Assembly: GCA_001897525.1 (NCBI GenBank)
Contig: MKTB01000007.1
Span: 168,949-231,751, forward strand
Length of the DNA: 62,803 nt
DNA from: Bacteroidetes bacterium 43-16
GTDB taxonomy: Bacteria > Bacteroidota > Bacteroidia > Chitinophagales > Chitinophagaceae
Direction of reading: 5' to 3'
The notes under the pieces are model-generated. The model made no database searches, was not told where the DNA came from, and worked only from the letters and a program-made list of their open reading frames with translations. The position numbers were made by a program, and so were the translations under genes. Numbering within the stretch: position 1 is the stretch's first letter; each line of letters opens with the position of its first letter. Shown here one piece after another: positions 27,429 through 36,684 of the stretch.

Positions 27429-29669
27429 CTAGAATACAGTCACTTTATGTACATATTGTTTACCGTCTACATTAAAGCTTACCGTATAAACCCCTGCAGA
27501 TAATCCACCTACAGGTACATTATTGCTGCCGTTTTTAATGGTCAATACCTTAACCGCTTGTCCTAAAGTATTATAAACAGTAGCCGATACCGCTTTATCT
27601 AATTTAGACTGGATCGTAAAGCTGGCATTAGCCGCTACCGGGTTAGGATAGATATCGATATTAGGGTTGATCGTTTTCACCTCCTTCACAGATACCGAAC
27701 CTTCACCCAGACCTACCGCATACCAGGCATTTTTAACCGCAACATACTCGGCCGCTGTGGTATCAGCACCAAACAAGTCTATGGTTGCCTGTAAACTACC
27801 GGCAAAAGCATCTGCAAAAGTTGCATTATACGTCAGGTACTCCGTAAGCGTTCTGTAAGCGATCTTTTCTGCTTTTTCCAGGCCTATACCCGTGAAGTTG
27901 TAGCCATAGTTATTATCATTCGTTCCCGAGCCACCTTCAGCAAGCAGGTAGTACCAGTAATTCGGCACACCACTATTGGTGTGTACACCGCCATTATCCT
28001 GGTTAGAACTGGTGCTTACCCAGTACTGACCTTTATAAGTATTAGGGTTAGATACGATCTTAGGATTAGACATTGAGCGCATGTAACCTGATCCCATATA
28101 CACTTCTTCCCCTATTCTCCAGTTTGCAGAGGCCGGTTTAGCATAAAACACGATGCTCGCACCAAACATATCTGCAAAAGACTCGTTCAAAGCACCGGCT
28201 TCACCCTGGTACCTTAAGCCCCCGTTTCCGTTATTGGAGATCACCAGGTGGGTATATTCATGCCCGGTAACATCCAGTGCAGAGAAAGGATTGGTATAAA
28301 TACCGTCTCCAAAGCCATATACCATTGAATTATAAGGAGCCTGCAGGGCCGCCGCATTATTCTGGCTATAAGCCATAGGGAAGATACCGTTCATATAGTT
28401 GATGATCCTGCCGCCCTGGCCGTCATAGCTGTCCCGACTGAACTTCTCAACATAATAATCATAAGTACGGGCAATACCCCAGTGCGCATCCAGGGCCGGG
28501 TTAGCCACAGAATCGATCAGGTAAGTGCCGGAATTACCGTTGCCATCCGTCCAGGTACTCGGGCCGAGGTTTGCGGTATTGATCGGGAATATGATACTAT
28601 CGGTTGCACTGTTGTTAAATACATTGGCCTTAACAAAAGCCCCCGAATAGCTGCTGCCCGGATTTACAAAATGAAACCAACCCTGAGCCCTTAAAGGTGT
28701 GGTAGTACTATTAAAGAAAACCTGTGGCCAGGACGGGTCTTCGAAATCAGTACCAACCGGTGTTCCAAGCAAGGCTACCGGGAACATTCCGCCACCTAGC
28801 CCTGTAAAGATATTATTGGTAGCTACCGATAAGCGCGTAGACATGATCGCTTTTCTCGGCAACCATTCTGTAGTGCTGTTGGTATATTCCTTAGCATTGG
28901 TAAATAGATTAGTACCTGAAGTTGCCTGATCGGCATTTGTTGCATCCAATGTCTGGATCTTCCTGGCATTATCATACAAGCGATAAGAGTTCACCCCATC
29001 AAAGTCTGTGGTAATAGTGCGCTGACCACTGTGAAAGGTATGTGCCGTTCCGTCAACATCGGTATGAGCGATCAACTCTTCTACATCCTGCACCTTACCG
29101 CTTTGCACATCTATATATACCCTTTTCATCAACAATACACCCTGATCATTGGTACCATCGATACGGATCGCGTAAGTCATCACAGCTGCCTCATCAGTTG
29201 CCGGTTTTATGATCTGGAGCTCAGGTGCATAATTGCGCATGACCGTTTTCACACCAATGGCTTCCTGGGCGATCCCCGTAGCCCGGGTATCATCCATTGA
29301 GACACTTGTAGACAGACCGTTTACCTCCAGGTAATGACCGTTTACACTTTGCAATAAACCATCCTTAGCATGGGTCATAATGACAGCACCGCTTACGATC
29401 ACATCATTATAATACTGTTGAAAATTGGTATGCGTTATATTTAATTTATCCGTTGTAGTCTTCACAACTCTGAAGGTATTTCCCTCAGCAAGACCCAATG
29501 CCTTGACCAGCATATTACCATCAACACTTGCCAGTACTTTCTGCCCTCGTAAATTCTGGGCAACCCTTCCGTCCTTAAAGTTTAATGTTTGAAGAGATTC
29601 CTGCGCATGGGCAAGAGAGAATGTCAGTGCTGTGGAAGCGACCAACATGGAGATAGACTTAAAATTCAT
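27429..29669 (-). CDS. M4 (thermolysin-like) metalloprotease with T9SS sorting domain
   Basis: The 746-residue secreted protease has a signal peptide (ISMLVASTALTFSLAHAQ), an FTP/PepSY propeptide (about 45-190), and a thermolysin domain. DVTGHEYTHLVI near residue 470 gives the HExxH zinc motif, and GALNESFADMFG near 490 the third ligand Glu. The late active-site His lies in DNGGVHTNSGVPN. The C-terminus (about 665-746) is a T9SS type A sorting domain with IDIYPNPVAANASF and a final KYV-type strand pair. It is the second T9SS protease in the window. Confidence 0.93.
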   Translation of the reverse strand: MNFKSISMLVASTALTFSLAHAQESLQTLNFKDGRVAQNLRGQKVLASVDGNMLVKALGLAEGNTFRVVKTTTDKLNITHTNFQQYYNDVIVSGAVIMTHAKDGLLQSVNGHYLEVNGLSTSVSMDDTRATGIAQEAIGVKTVMRNYAPELQIIKPATDEAAVMTYAIRIDGTNDQGVLLMKRVYIDVQSGKVQDVEELIAHTDVDGTAHTFHSGQRTITTDFDGVNSYRLYDNARKIQTLDATNADQATSGTNLFTNAKEYTNSTTEWLPRKAIMSTRLSVATNNIFTGLGGGMFPVALLGTPVGTDFEDPSWPQVFFNSTTTPLRAQGWFHFVNPGSSYSGAFVKANVFNNSATDSIIFPINTANLGPSTWTDGNGNSGTYLIDSVANPALDAHWGIARTYDYYVEKFSRDSYDGQGGRIINYMNGIFPMAYSQNNAAALQAPYNSMVYGFGDGIYTNPFSALDVTGHEYTHLVISNNGNGGLRYQGEAGALNESFADMFGASIVFYAKPASANWRIGEEVYMGSGYMRSMSNPKIVSNPNTYKGQYWVSTSSNQDNGGVHTNSGVPNYWYYLLAEGGSGTNDNNYGYNFTGIGLEKAEKIAYRTLTEYLTYNATFADAFAGSLQATIDLFGADTTAAEYVAVKNAWYAVGLGEGSVSVKEVKTINPNIDIYPNPVAANASFTIQSKLDKAVSATVYNTLGQAVKVLTIKNGSNNVPVGGLSAGVYTVSFNVDGKQYVHKVTVF

Positions 29670-29791
29670 GTCCCTTTATTGTTTATAAAAAAATATCCTT
29701 CGAAGTTAATGAATCTAAGGTTTTCATTTTTAGTAAATAAATCAGAAACAGGATAACACACGCCTTAAATTAACATTTAAATAATAAATAC

Positions 29792-30103
29792 CTAAATAAA
29801 TTGTTCTAAGTAACCTGCAGTATGCTCTGCAGCCCTGGCTTCCTGTTCAAAGCGGTTATTATAGTATCCATGGCGTATCGAGTACCAGGTATAGAGCAAA
29901 AGAAACCACAAAAACCCGTACCTGAGCTGCTGCTCTATATGCTTTAATTCATGCCTCAGCCACCTTTTGTTATTTAACAAATCGGCCTTGGTAGCCCCGC
30001 TTAAATAAATAGTGCCTCCTAAAACCATAGCTACATGATCTGATTTCAGCTTACGGGCCGCTATTTTTGCCACTAAACTCTTTTCTTTAATTTTGATCCT
30101 CAT
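29792..30103 (-). CDS. Small HExxH metalloprotease-like protein
   Basis: From ATG 30103 the protein has 103 residues. An earlier ATG at 30163 would overlap the divergent Nif3-like gene and add a poor N-terminus. It contains RHELKHIEQQ near residue 51, a zinc HExxH motif, then a hydrophobic stretch (FLWFLLLYTWYSI) and FEQEARAAEH, which could give the third ligand Glu. This resembles minimal gluzincins and the DUF4157 helix pair. Whether it cuts anything is unknown. Confidence 0.65.
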   Translation of the reverse strand: MRIKIKEKSLVAKIAARKLKSDHVAMVLGGTIYLSGATKADLLNNKRWLRHELKHIEQQLRYGFLWFLLLYTWYSIRHGYYNNRFEQEARAAEHTAGYLEQFI

Positions 30104-30146
30104 CGTACAACAATGAATGATGGTACATTTACAATAATAAACAAAT

Positions 30147-31247
30147 ATGCAGATAAAAGACATAGTTCAGGCCATAGAAACATTTGCGCCCCCCTGCTAC
30201 CAGGAATCTTATGACAACAGTGGTGTACAGGTAGGAGCTACAAATATTGCCTGCACAGGCGCACTACTCACTTTAGACATCACAGAAGCAGTAATACAGG
30301 AAGCAATAGATAAAGGCTGCAACCTGGTCATTGCACATCATCCACTGATATTCAGTGGTGTAAAGCGGATCGCCGGCAACAATGCCATCGAGCGCTGCAT
30401 CATCCTGGCCATTCGCCATAATATTACCCTTTATGCTGCCCATACCAACCTGGACAATATGCAACAAGGAGTAAATGATAGAATTGCAGAAAAAATAGGC
30501 CTGAGCAGGCGCTCCATCCTCAGCCCCATGCCAAACAAGCTGTACAAACTCTATACCTACGTGCCCCAAACACATATAGAACAAGTACGCCAGGCCCTGT
30601 TTGACAGCGGTGCCGGGAGCATCGGGGATTATGAACACTGTAGCTTCAACACAGAAGGTACAGGCACCTTCAAGGCAAAAGAAAAAGCACAGCCCTTTAT
30701 AGGGCAGGCAGGCGGGCCCATGGAGCGTGTGGCAGAGCTCAGGCTGGAACTCATCGTTCCTGAGCACCTCAAGACAAATGTCCTCCATGCCTTAAGGGCA
30801 AGCCACCCTTATGAAGAAGTGGCCTATGAACTCATCGCCCTTGAGAACAGCAACCAGGACCTCGGTGCAGGCATGATCGGCTCTTTTGAGGAAGCTATGC
30901 CCGTGGAAGAAGTATTGGCTTTGATCAAAACACAGCTTAAAGCCCCCGTCATCCGGCATACGGCCTTAATCAAAGACAAAATAAAGACCATTGCCCTCTG
31001 CGGCGGCAGCGGCAGCTTTTTGCTCAACCGGGCAAAAGCAGCCAAAGCAGACCTCTTTTTAACCGCAGATTACAAATACCACCAGTTTTTTGAGGCAGAA
31101 GAGGCCATCATCATTGCCGATATCGGGCATTATGAATCGGAACAATTTACCGTGGAAATATTTAATGAAGTAATAAATGAAAAATTTCCTAATTTTGCAG
31201 TCTATTTGTCTCAGACAAAAACAAACCCAATAAATTATTATTTCTAA
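30147..31247 (+). CDS. Nif3-like dinuclear metal centre protein
   Basis: The 366-residue protein is a full-length Nif3/YqfO-type hexameric protein. Metal ligands are visible in NLVIAHHPLIF (about residue 65), TLYAAHTNLDN (about 101) and the C-terminal ADIGHYESEQF (about 330). Between them lies the PII-like insert (about 130-235) typical of the long form. Some relatives are GTP cyclohydrolase I type 2 by annotation, but the role of the family is unsettled. The zinc-ribbon gene starts 1 base after its stop, a very common pairing. Confidence 0.9.
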   Translation: MQIKDIVQAIETFAPPCYQESYDNSGVQVGATNIACTGALLTLDITEAVIQEAIDKGCNLVIAHHPLIFSGVKRIAGNNAIERCIILAIRHNITLYAAHTNLDNMQQGVNDRIAEKIGLSRRSILSPMPNKLYKLYTYVPQTHIEQVRQALFDSGAGSIGDYEHCSFNTEGTGTFKAKEKAQPFIGQAGGPMERVAELRLELIVPEHLKTNVLHALRASHPYEEVAYELIALENSNQDLGAGMIGSFEEAMPVEEVLALIKTQLKAPVIRHTALIKDKIKTIALCGGSGSFLLNRAKAAKADLFLTADYKYHQFFEAEEAIIIADIGHYESEQFTVEIFNEVINEKFPNFAVYLSQTKTNPINYYF

Positions 31248-31248
31248 T

Positions 31249-32004
31249 ATGGCTACAGTAGCAAAAGACTTTTCTATTGAAGAAAAACTGGCAGCAGTAC
31301 TTTCTCTACAAAAGATCGACTCTAAAATTGATCAATTACAAACCTTAAAGGGTGAACTTCCTATGGAAGTAAGCGACCTGGAAGATGATGTAGAGGGCCT
31401 ACAAACGCGCATCAGCAATGTTGAGCAGGAAATCAAAACAATCAACGAATATATCACCTCCCGCAAAGATGCCAAGAAGGATGCAGAGGCCTTGATTGCC
31501 AAGTACGAAAAGCAACAAGACAATGTAAAGAATAGCCGTGAATTTGAAGCATTGACCAAAGAGATCGAAATGCAGCACCTGGAAATGCGCCTTTGTGACA
31601 AAAACATCAAAGATGCATTGGTAGAACTTCAGGAGCGCGAGCAGATCAAATTGCAGAATGTAAACCTTATTGATGCCAAGCGTGAAATGCTAGAGCAGAA
31701 AAAGGCAGAACTGGACAAGATCATCCAGGAAACAGAAGCAGAAGAAAAGGTTTTAGAAACACGTTCAGAAGAAGCTAAAGAAAAAGTAGACAACCGCCTT
31801 TTCGAAGCTTACGAGCGTATCCGCAAAAGCTACAAAAACGGTCTGGCAGTAGTTCCGGTATTACGCGATAGCTGTGGCGGATGTTTCAACGTCATTCCTC
31901 CTCAGCGTCAAACCGAGATCATGCAACGCAAAAAGATCATCGTTTGTGAACATTGCGGTCGTATCCTGGTAGATATAGATTTAAATGATTCAGTAACGGT
32001 TTAA
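31249..32004 (+). CDS. Coiled-coil C4 zinc-ribbon protein (COG1579)
   Basis: The 251-residue protein is a long antiparallel coiled coil (about residues 10-195) followed by a C-terminal zinc ribbon, CGGCFNVIPPQRQ ... VCEHCGRIL, with four Cys in two CxxC pairs. The family (COG1579, formerly DUF164) is often next to Nif3, as here. A structural or nucleic-acid-binding role is proposed for relatives; none is shown by this sequence. A terminator follows. Confidence 0.9.
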   Translation: MATVAKDFSIEEKLAAVLSLQKIDSKIDQLQTLKGELPMEVSDLEDDVEGLQTRISNVEQEIKTINEYITSRKDAKKDAEALIAKYEKQQDNVKNSREFEALTKEIEMQHLEMRLCDKNIKDALVELQEREQIKLQNVNLIDAKREMLEQKKAELDKIIQETEAEEKVLETRSEEAKEKVDNRLFEAYERIRKSYKNGLAVVPVLRDSCGGCFNVIPPQRQTEIMQRKKIIVCEHCGRILVDIDLNDSVTV

Positions 32005-32032
32005 TCTCAAAAGATCAAATCATTAAAATATC

Positions 32033-32064
32033 AGGCTTCGAAGGTTTTAACACTTTCGAAGCCT
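32033..32064. terminator. Intrinsic terminator after the zinc-ribbon gene
   Basis: AGGCTTCGAA (32033-32042) pairs with TTCGAAGCCT (32055-32064) and is followed by CTTTTA. The loop is 12 bases. Confidence 0.7.
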
Positions 32065-32075
32065 CTTTTATTAAG

Positions 32076-32083
32076 TATCTTTG
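32076..32083 (+). promoter_or_regulatory. -7 promoter box of the ABC transporter
   Basis: TATCTTTG fits TAnnTTTG and lies 37 bases before the TTG start at 32121, directly after the preceding terminator. Confidence 0.55.
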
Positions 32084-32120
32084 CCGGGTTAAAAACGGCC
32101 CCCTTAAGGCGAATAGAAAT

Positions 32121-33878
32121 TTGGAAGCACAGCAAAAAAAATTTGACCGGAGTTTATTCTTAAGAATCTTATCCTTTGCCAAACCATACCAATCAAGGCT
32201 GTGGTGGGGCATATCCTTAAGTATCGTGCTCGCTGTTATGGCCCCCTTGAGGCCTTACCTCATCCAGTACTCTATCGACCACTACATAGAAAGCAGGCTC
32301 TTACAGGGCCTGGTGTACATCACCATTGTTCAGCTGGCTTTACTATTGCTAGAAACCGCCCTGCGCTTTATCTTCATGTTCATTACCAGCTGGCTGGGCC
32401 AGACCGTAGTTAATGACATCCGGAAAAAAGTACATAAAAAAATACTCTACCAGAACCTCAGCTACTTCGACCAGCATGCCATAGGTACCCTCACCACCCG
32501 GACCATCAACGACATCGAAGCGCTGAATGATACCTTCTCTGAAGGTTTTATTGCCATCCTCGCAGATGTACTCACCATCCTGGCCCTCATCGGCATCATG
32601 CTGTACACCGACTGGCGGCTCACCCTGGTCAGCCTCGCCGTCTTCCCCCTGTTACTGCTGGCCACCTATTGGTTCAAAGAAGCCGTCAATAAATCCTTTA
32701 AAAGAGTCCGTAATGCCGTCTCCGCCCTCAATGCTTTTGTACAGGAGCACATCAGCGGTATGTATATCGTCCAGGTATTTGCCGCAGAAGACCGCGAAAA
32801 GAAGAAATTTGAAGCCATCAACCGGGAACACCGCGATGCCAATATCAAATCCATATTTGCCTATTCCATCTTCTTTCCCGTGGTAGAGATCATACTGGCC
32901 ATCTCCATGGGGCTGCTGGTATGGTATGGTGCTTCTAAAATGCTGAACTACGAGGTGACACCGGGGGTGATCATCGCATTCAATATGTACCTCACCCTGC
33001 TGTTCCGGCCACTGAGGATGCTGGCCGATAAATTCAATACCCTGCAAATGGGCCTGATCGCCGGCGGACGTGTGATGCAGGTACTGGACAGTGAAGACTA
33101 TATGCAACAGAACGGGACACTGAAAGCCCCTGCCGTAAAAGGTTCAGTAAAGTTTGAGCAGGTCAATTTTTCCTATAAAGAAGGCATCCCGGTACTCAAC
33201 AACATCAGCTTTGAAGCACAGCCCGGGGCTACCCTGGCTTTGGTGGGACATACCGGGGCCGGTAAAAGTTCCATCATCTCTATACTCACCAGGCTTTACC
33301 CCATAAGTTCCGGGAAGATCTTTATCGATGACATCGAATTGCACCAATATGATATCTACAACCTGCGTAAACATATAGGTATTGTCTTGCAGGATGTCTT
33401 CCTCTTCTCCGGCACCATCATGGACAACCTTACCCTGAAAGACCCGGAGATAACAGAAGCACAGGTAATGGAAGTATGCCGTACCCTGGGCATTCATGAC
33501 TTTATCACACAATTGCCGGATGCTTACCGGCACCGCGTTACCGAGCGTGGCAGTACCCTCTCCCAAGGCCAACGTCAATTACTGTCCTTTGCACGTACCC
33601 TCTTGTTCAACCCTTCCATCCTTGTATTGGATGAGGCCACCTCTTCTGTAGACAGCGAATCAGAAATACTGATCCAGCAGGCTATAGATAAGATGATCAA
33701 AGGCAGGACCGCCATCGTGATCGCACACCGGCTGTCTACCATCCGGAAAGCCGACCAGATCATCGTACTGGAACGGGGACATATTATTGAAAAAGGAGAT
33801 CACCACAGCCTGCTGCAAATTGAAGAGGGCGTTTATACAAAAATGTATGAAGCTTCTTTAGATAAAAAAGAGCTGTAA
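32121..33878 (+). CDS. ABC exporter, fused membrane and ATPase domains
   Basis: The 585-residue half-transporter has an N-terminal six-helix membrane domain (about 20-320) and a nucleotide-binding domain with Walker A GHTGAGKSS, Q-loop VLQDVFLFSG, signature LSQGQRQLLSFARTLL, Walker B ILVLDEATSSVD and H-loop VIAHRLST. This is the MsbA/MdlB-like multidrug or lipid exporter group, which works as a dimer in the inner membrane. The cargo is not predictable. The start is TTG (MEAQQKKFDRSLF) since no ATG precedes the conserved membrane domain. Confidence 0.92.
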   Translation: MEAQQKKFDRSLFLRILSFAKPYQSRLWWGISLSIVLAVMAPLRPYLIQYSIDHYIESRLLQGLVYITIVQLALLLLETALRFIFMFITSWLGQTVVNDIRKKVHKKILYQNLSYFDQHAIGTLTTRTINDIEALNDTFSEGFIAILADVLTILALIGIMLYTDWRLTLVSLAVFPLLLLATYWFKEAVNKSFKRVRNAVSALNAFVQEHISGMYIVQVFAAEDREKKKFEAINREHRDANIKSIFAYSIFFPVVEIILAISMGLLVWYGASKMLNYEVTPGVIIAFNMYLTLLFRPLRMLADKFNTLQMGLIAGGRVMQVLDSEDYMQQNGTLKAPAVKGSVKFEQVNFSYKEGIPVLNNISFEAQPGATLALVGHTGAGKSSIISILTRLYPISSGKIFIDDIELHQYDIYNLRKHIGIVLQDVFLFSGTIMDNLTLKDPEITEAQVMEVCRTLGIHDFITQLPDAYRHRVTERGSTLSQGQRQLLSFARTLLFNPSILVLDEATSSVDSESEILIQQAIDKMIKGRTAIVIAHRLSTIRKADQIIVLERGHIIEKGDHHSLLQIEEGVYTKMYEASLDKKEL

Positions 33879-33922
33879 TTAAAGGAGCTCAGGGAAAGGC
33901 TAATTTACGGGAACCAGTTTCG

Positions 33923-34909
33923 CTATTCAGGCTTAAAGTATTCCTTTTCCTCCCCGAAATTGATGTAGGGATACTGCTGCTCATAGTCCATGACCTTCGC
34001 ATAAAAGTTATCCTTAAACCGGGTATAAGCCTGCGTTTCGGAAAACCTTACCTTATGATGCCTGGCCGTACTTAAGGCCTGCATATCCTCCGCAGTTTTG
34101 CGGCATATTACAGAAAAGAAGTGCGCTGTAAACTGGTCCCAGACCACCTGTGTCGCAGCAAAATTGGGATGCACCAGGTCGATATCATAATAGCGATAAT
34201 CCCGGAGCACATCGATCAACAATTCATAAGCCGGGAAATAAAAACAATGTGGAAAAAGGTCTGTCATTGCATGGACCGCCTCTATGAGCCGGGCCTTACT
34301 GCGGTTATTTTCCACTACCCCATCCCTCACATGGCGCACCGGGCTGATGGTAAAGATGATTTTGAGTTTGGGATTAAAGCTATGCAATGCTTCAATAGTC
34401 TCTTGCAGGGCCGTACTGATGGCTTCAATACTGAGCAGTTTTTTATCAAACAACTGTCCCGGTGCCCGGTGACAATTGGCGACAGGCACAGCGCCTTCCT
34501 TTAAAAAATACTGGAAAGCCGAGCCCAGGGTGATCATCAGCCAATCGGCCTGCTGCAGAAAGTCGTGGCCAAGCCGGATAGAATCACTCATTAAGGTAGC
34601 TGCATGCTCCTTTTCCAGGGCAGAAAACCGGGAATGAAAATCCCAATGATTCCAGGTCTCGTTCAGGTAAGCAAACCGGGAATCCTCCGCTTGAGCATTG
34701 TGTATATACTGACTGATGCTGTGACAAACACTTAAGGGATTGAAGAGAATGCCATGCGGATTTTCCAGCACATCAAACTTTGCATCTGCCAGGCGTTTCC
34801 CCATATGCTCGCTGAAGCAGGAACCTATAAGCATCAGTTTATCCCGGTGCTCTATCAGCGGATCGGGAGCTTGTATCTTTATAGGTAAAGAAGTGATCAG
34901 GCTATTCAT
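33923..34909 (-). CDS. GSCFA domain protein
   Basis: The 328-residue protein has the family signature KLMLIGSCFSEHMGKRLAD at about residues 24-42, followed by ENPHGILFNPLSV and a late HPNFAATQVVWDQF. GSCFA proteins resemble SGNH/GDSL hydrolases and are common in Bacteroidota; the substrate is unknown. It overlaps the upstream permease gene by 8 bases, making it the last gene of an rbfA-permease-GSCFA operon. No signal peptide is visible. Confidence 0.87.
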   Translation of the reverse strand: MNSLITSLPIKIQAPDPLIEHRDKLMLIGSCFSEHMGKRLADAKFDVLENPHGILFNPLSVCHSISQYIHNAQAEDSRFAYLNETWNHWDFHSRFSALEKEHAATLMSDSIRLGHDFLQQADWLMITLGSAFQYFLKEGAVPVANCHRAPGQLFDKKLLSIEAISTALQETIEALHSFNPKLKIIFTISPVRHVRDGVVENNRSKARLIEAVHAMTDLFPHCFYFPAYELLIDVLRDYRYYDIDLVHPNFAATQVVWDQFTAHFFSVICRKTAEDMQALSTARHHKVRFSETQAYTRFKDNFYAKVMDYEQQYPYINFGEEKEYFKPE

Positions 34910-36128
34910 CTTTAAAAATCATTAATTGCTTTGCTGCTTTGTGCGCCGGGTACCAGCCTGCCGCCAAACCCACGATCAATACAGTAATACATACCACCAC
35001 AAAATCGGCCCATTGCATTTCAACCGGGTAGGCATCCAGGAAGCCTTCCCCCATCTTTATCCAACCCCACTGCATCTGGCTGAGCACAATAAGGAGGCCT
35101 AATACCAGGCCGGCAAGCGCGCCGGTACCGGCAATCAGCATACCCAGGTTAAGGAAGACCTTTTTAATTGTTTTCGCTTCCGCACCCAGGGACTTTAATA
35201 CCGATACATCAAACTTCTTTTCTATGGCCAGCATCGACAAAGCACCTACCATATTAAAAGAGGCGATCACCAATACCAGGGAAAGAATGCCATAGATCAT
35301 CCATTTCTCCATTTCCGTAGCCATAAACAAGGTCTTGTTCTGCTCCAGGCGGCTCAAGACCGTAAAATCAGGGCCAAAGATCTCCCTGACCTTTGCGATA
35401 ACTTTTTGCGTATTGCGGGGATTATCCAGGGAAAGCTCTACCGCACTCAACTGGTTGCCGGCATTAAAAAAATGCTGTGCCGCTTTTAAAGGCACCAGGA
35501 AATACATACCATCCAGCTCTGGCTGCACCTTAAAACTGGCATAAGGGGCTACCGCTATCCCGTTCAGTGCAGCAGCAGCGTCCATACCGGCAAAAGAAGC
35601 ATTGGCCTTGGGATAATATAATTGAATTTTCTGGAAAGTATTGTCCAGCTCAATACCCATCTCGGCAACGATGTCCACGCCTATATTAGAAGGCACCTCT
35701 GCAGGCTGCTCGGGCCAGGAAGCCGTCCCGGTATTGATAAAACGGTCCATGCCATTCACCTGGAACCATTCATTATTGACCCCTTTCAGCCGCACCACTT
35801 TTTGATGGTCATGCCCCTCCAGCAAGGCCATATCTTCTACAGAAAGACCTACCTGCTTCACCCCTTCAATATGTGACAACTTTTGTAGCTGCTGCTCATC
35901 AGGAGTGAAAAATTTTCCTTTGATCACACTTACTTTTACTTCGGGATAAAAGGCCGTGTACATATTCTTCACATAAGATTCCAGTCCGTTGTACACAGAA
36001 AAAAGCACCACCATAGCGGTGGTGGACAAGGCAACAGCGCCCATACTGATCCAGCTGACAATATTGATGGCCTGGGTACTGTTCCTGCCTTTAAAATACC
36101 TGAGGGCAATTTTTAAAGCTAAGCTCAT
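34902..36128 (-). CDS. FtsX/LolC-like ABC transporter permease
   Basis: The 408-residue protein has the MacB/LolCE layout: an N-terminal membrane segment (INIVSWISMGAVALSTTAMVV), a periplasmic domain of about 200 residues, and three C-terminal segments (ILSLVLVIASFNMVGALSML; ILIVGLAAGWYP). The cytoplasmic coupling stretch EKKFDVSVLKSLGAEAKTI is typical of the group. Relatives extract lipoproteins toward LolA. No ATPase partner gene is adjacent. It lies 4 bases after rbfA. Confidence 0.87.
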   Translation of the reverse strand: MSLALKIALRYFKGRNSTQAINIVSWISMGAVALSTTAMVVLFSVYNGLESYVKNMYTAFYPEVKVSVIKGKFFTPDEQQLQKLSHIEGVKQVGLSVEDMALLEGHDHQKVVRLKGVNNEWFQVNGMDRFINTGTASWPEQPAEVPSNIGVDIVAEMGIELDNTFQKIQLYYPKANASFAGMDAAAALNGIAVAPYASFKVQPELDGMYFLVPLKAAQHFFNAGNQLSAVELSLDNPRNTQKVIAKVREIFGPDFTVLSRLEQNKTLFMATEMEKWMIYGILSLVLVIASFNMVGALSMLAIEKKFDVSVLKSLGAEAKTIKKVFLNLGMLIAGTGALAGLVLGLLIVLSQMQWGWIKMGEGFLDAYPVEMQWADFVVVCITVLIVGLAAGWYPAHKAAKQLMIFKDE

Positions 36129-36132
36129 TTAT

Positions 36133-36510
36133 TTAAGATCCGGTTGCTTCTGGTCCTTTTTCTTCATTGATTTTCTTAAATAATTCCTCCATCTTAAATG
36201 CATAATCCAGGGTATCATCCAGGAAAAACTGCAGCTCAGGGATCCTTCTTAAGTGATGTCTTAAGCGGTTACCTAATTCTTTTCTCAATTCTCCGGTCTT
36301 TGCAACGATCTCTTCCAGCAACACATCAGGATGTTCTATTTTGAAAAAACTAAGATAAACACGGGCTTCCAGCAAATCAGGCGTTACACCAACCTTTGAT
36401 ATAGATACCATTCCTCCTTTAATCATATTAATACCTTGCTTCTGGAAAATAGAAGCCATCTCTTCTTCTATCAGCTGCCCTACCTGGCGTTGACGCTTAC
36501 TCTCTTGCAT
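36133..36510 (-). CDS. rbfA: Ribosome-binding factor A
   Basis: From ATG 36510 the protein has 125 residues, normal for RbfA, a KH-fold factor for late 30S subunit maturation. The N-terminus SKRQRQVGQLIEEEMASIFQ and the central VSISKVGVTPDLLEARVYLSFF and LRHHLRRIPELQFFLDDTLDYAFKME are diagnostic. A longer frame upstream to 36579 has no family match. It starts an operon with the LolC-like permease and the GSCFA gene. Confidence 0.93.
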   Translation of the reverse strand: MQESKRQRQVGQLIEEEMASIFQKQGINMIKGGMVSISKVGVTPDLLEARVYLSFFKIEHPDVLLEEIVAKTGELRKELGNRLRHHLRRIPELQFFLDDTLDYAFKMEELFKKINEEKGPEATGS

Positions 36511-36684
36511 ATCATTTATTTTGAAGGTTAAAATTACAGCTAATTTCCAGCCTAAAAAAATTGATTGCATAAAGCCCAAGTCATTGACTTACAAGCATGA
36601 ATTTTTTTTGTGAAAAATTTGGAATATTTCGCTAATTTCGGTGGATCATTAAGTTTTCTATATTTTAAAAACCTGCAATATAAA

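Noticed and set aside
30104-30163. Longer N-terminus of the HExxH protein
   Set aside because: It would overlap the divergent Nif3-like gene start and adds a Cys-rich segment with no signal features.
36511-36579. N-terminal extension of RbfA
   Set aside because: The family starts at the SKRQRQV helix, which follows ATG 36510 directly.
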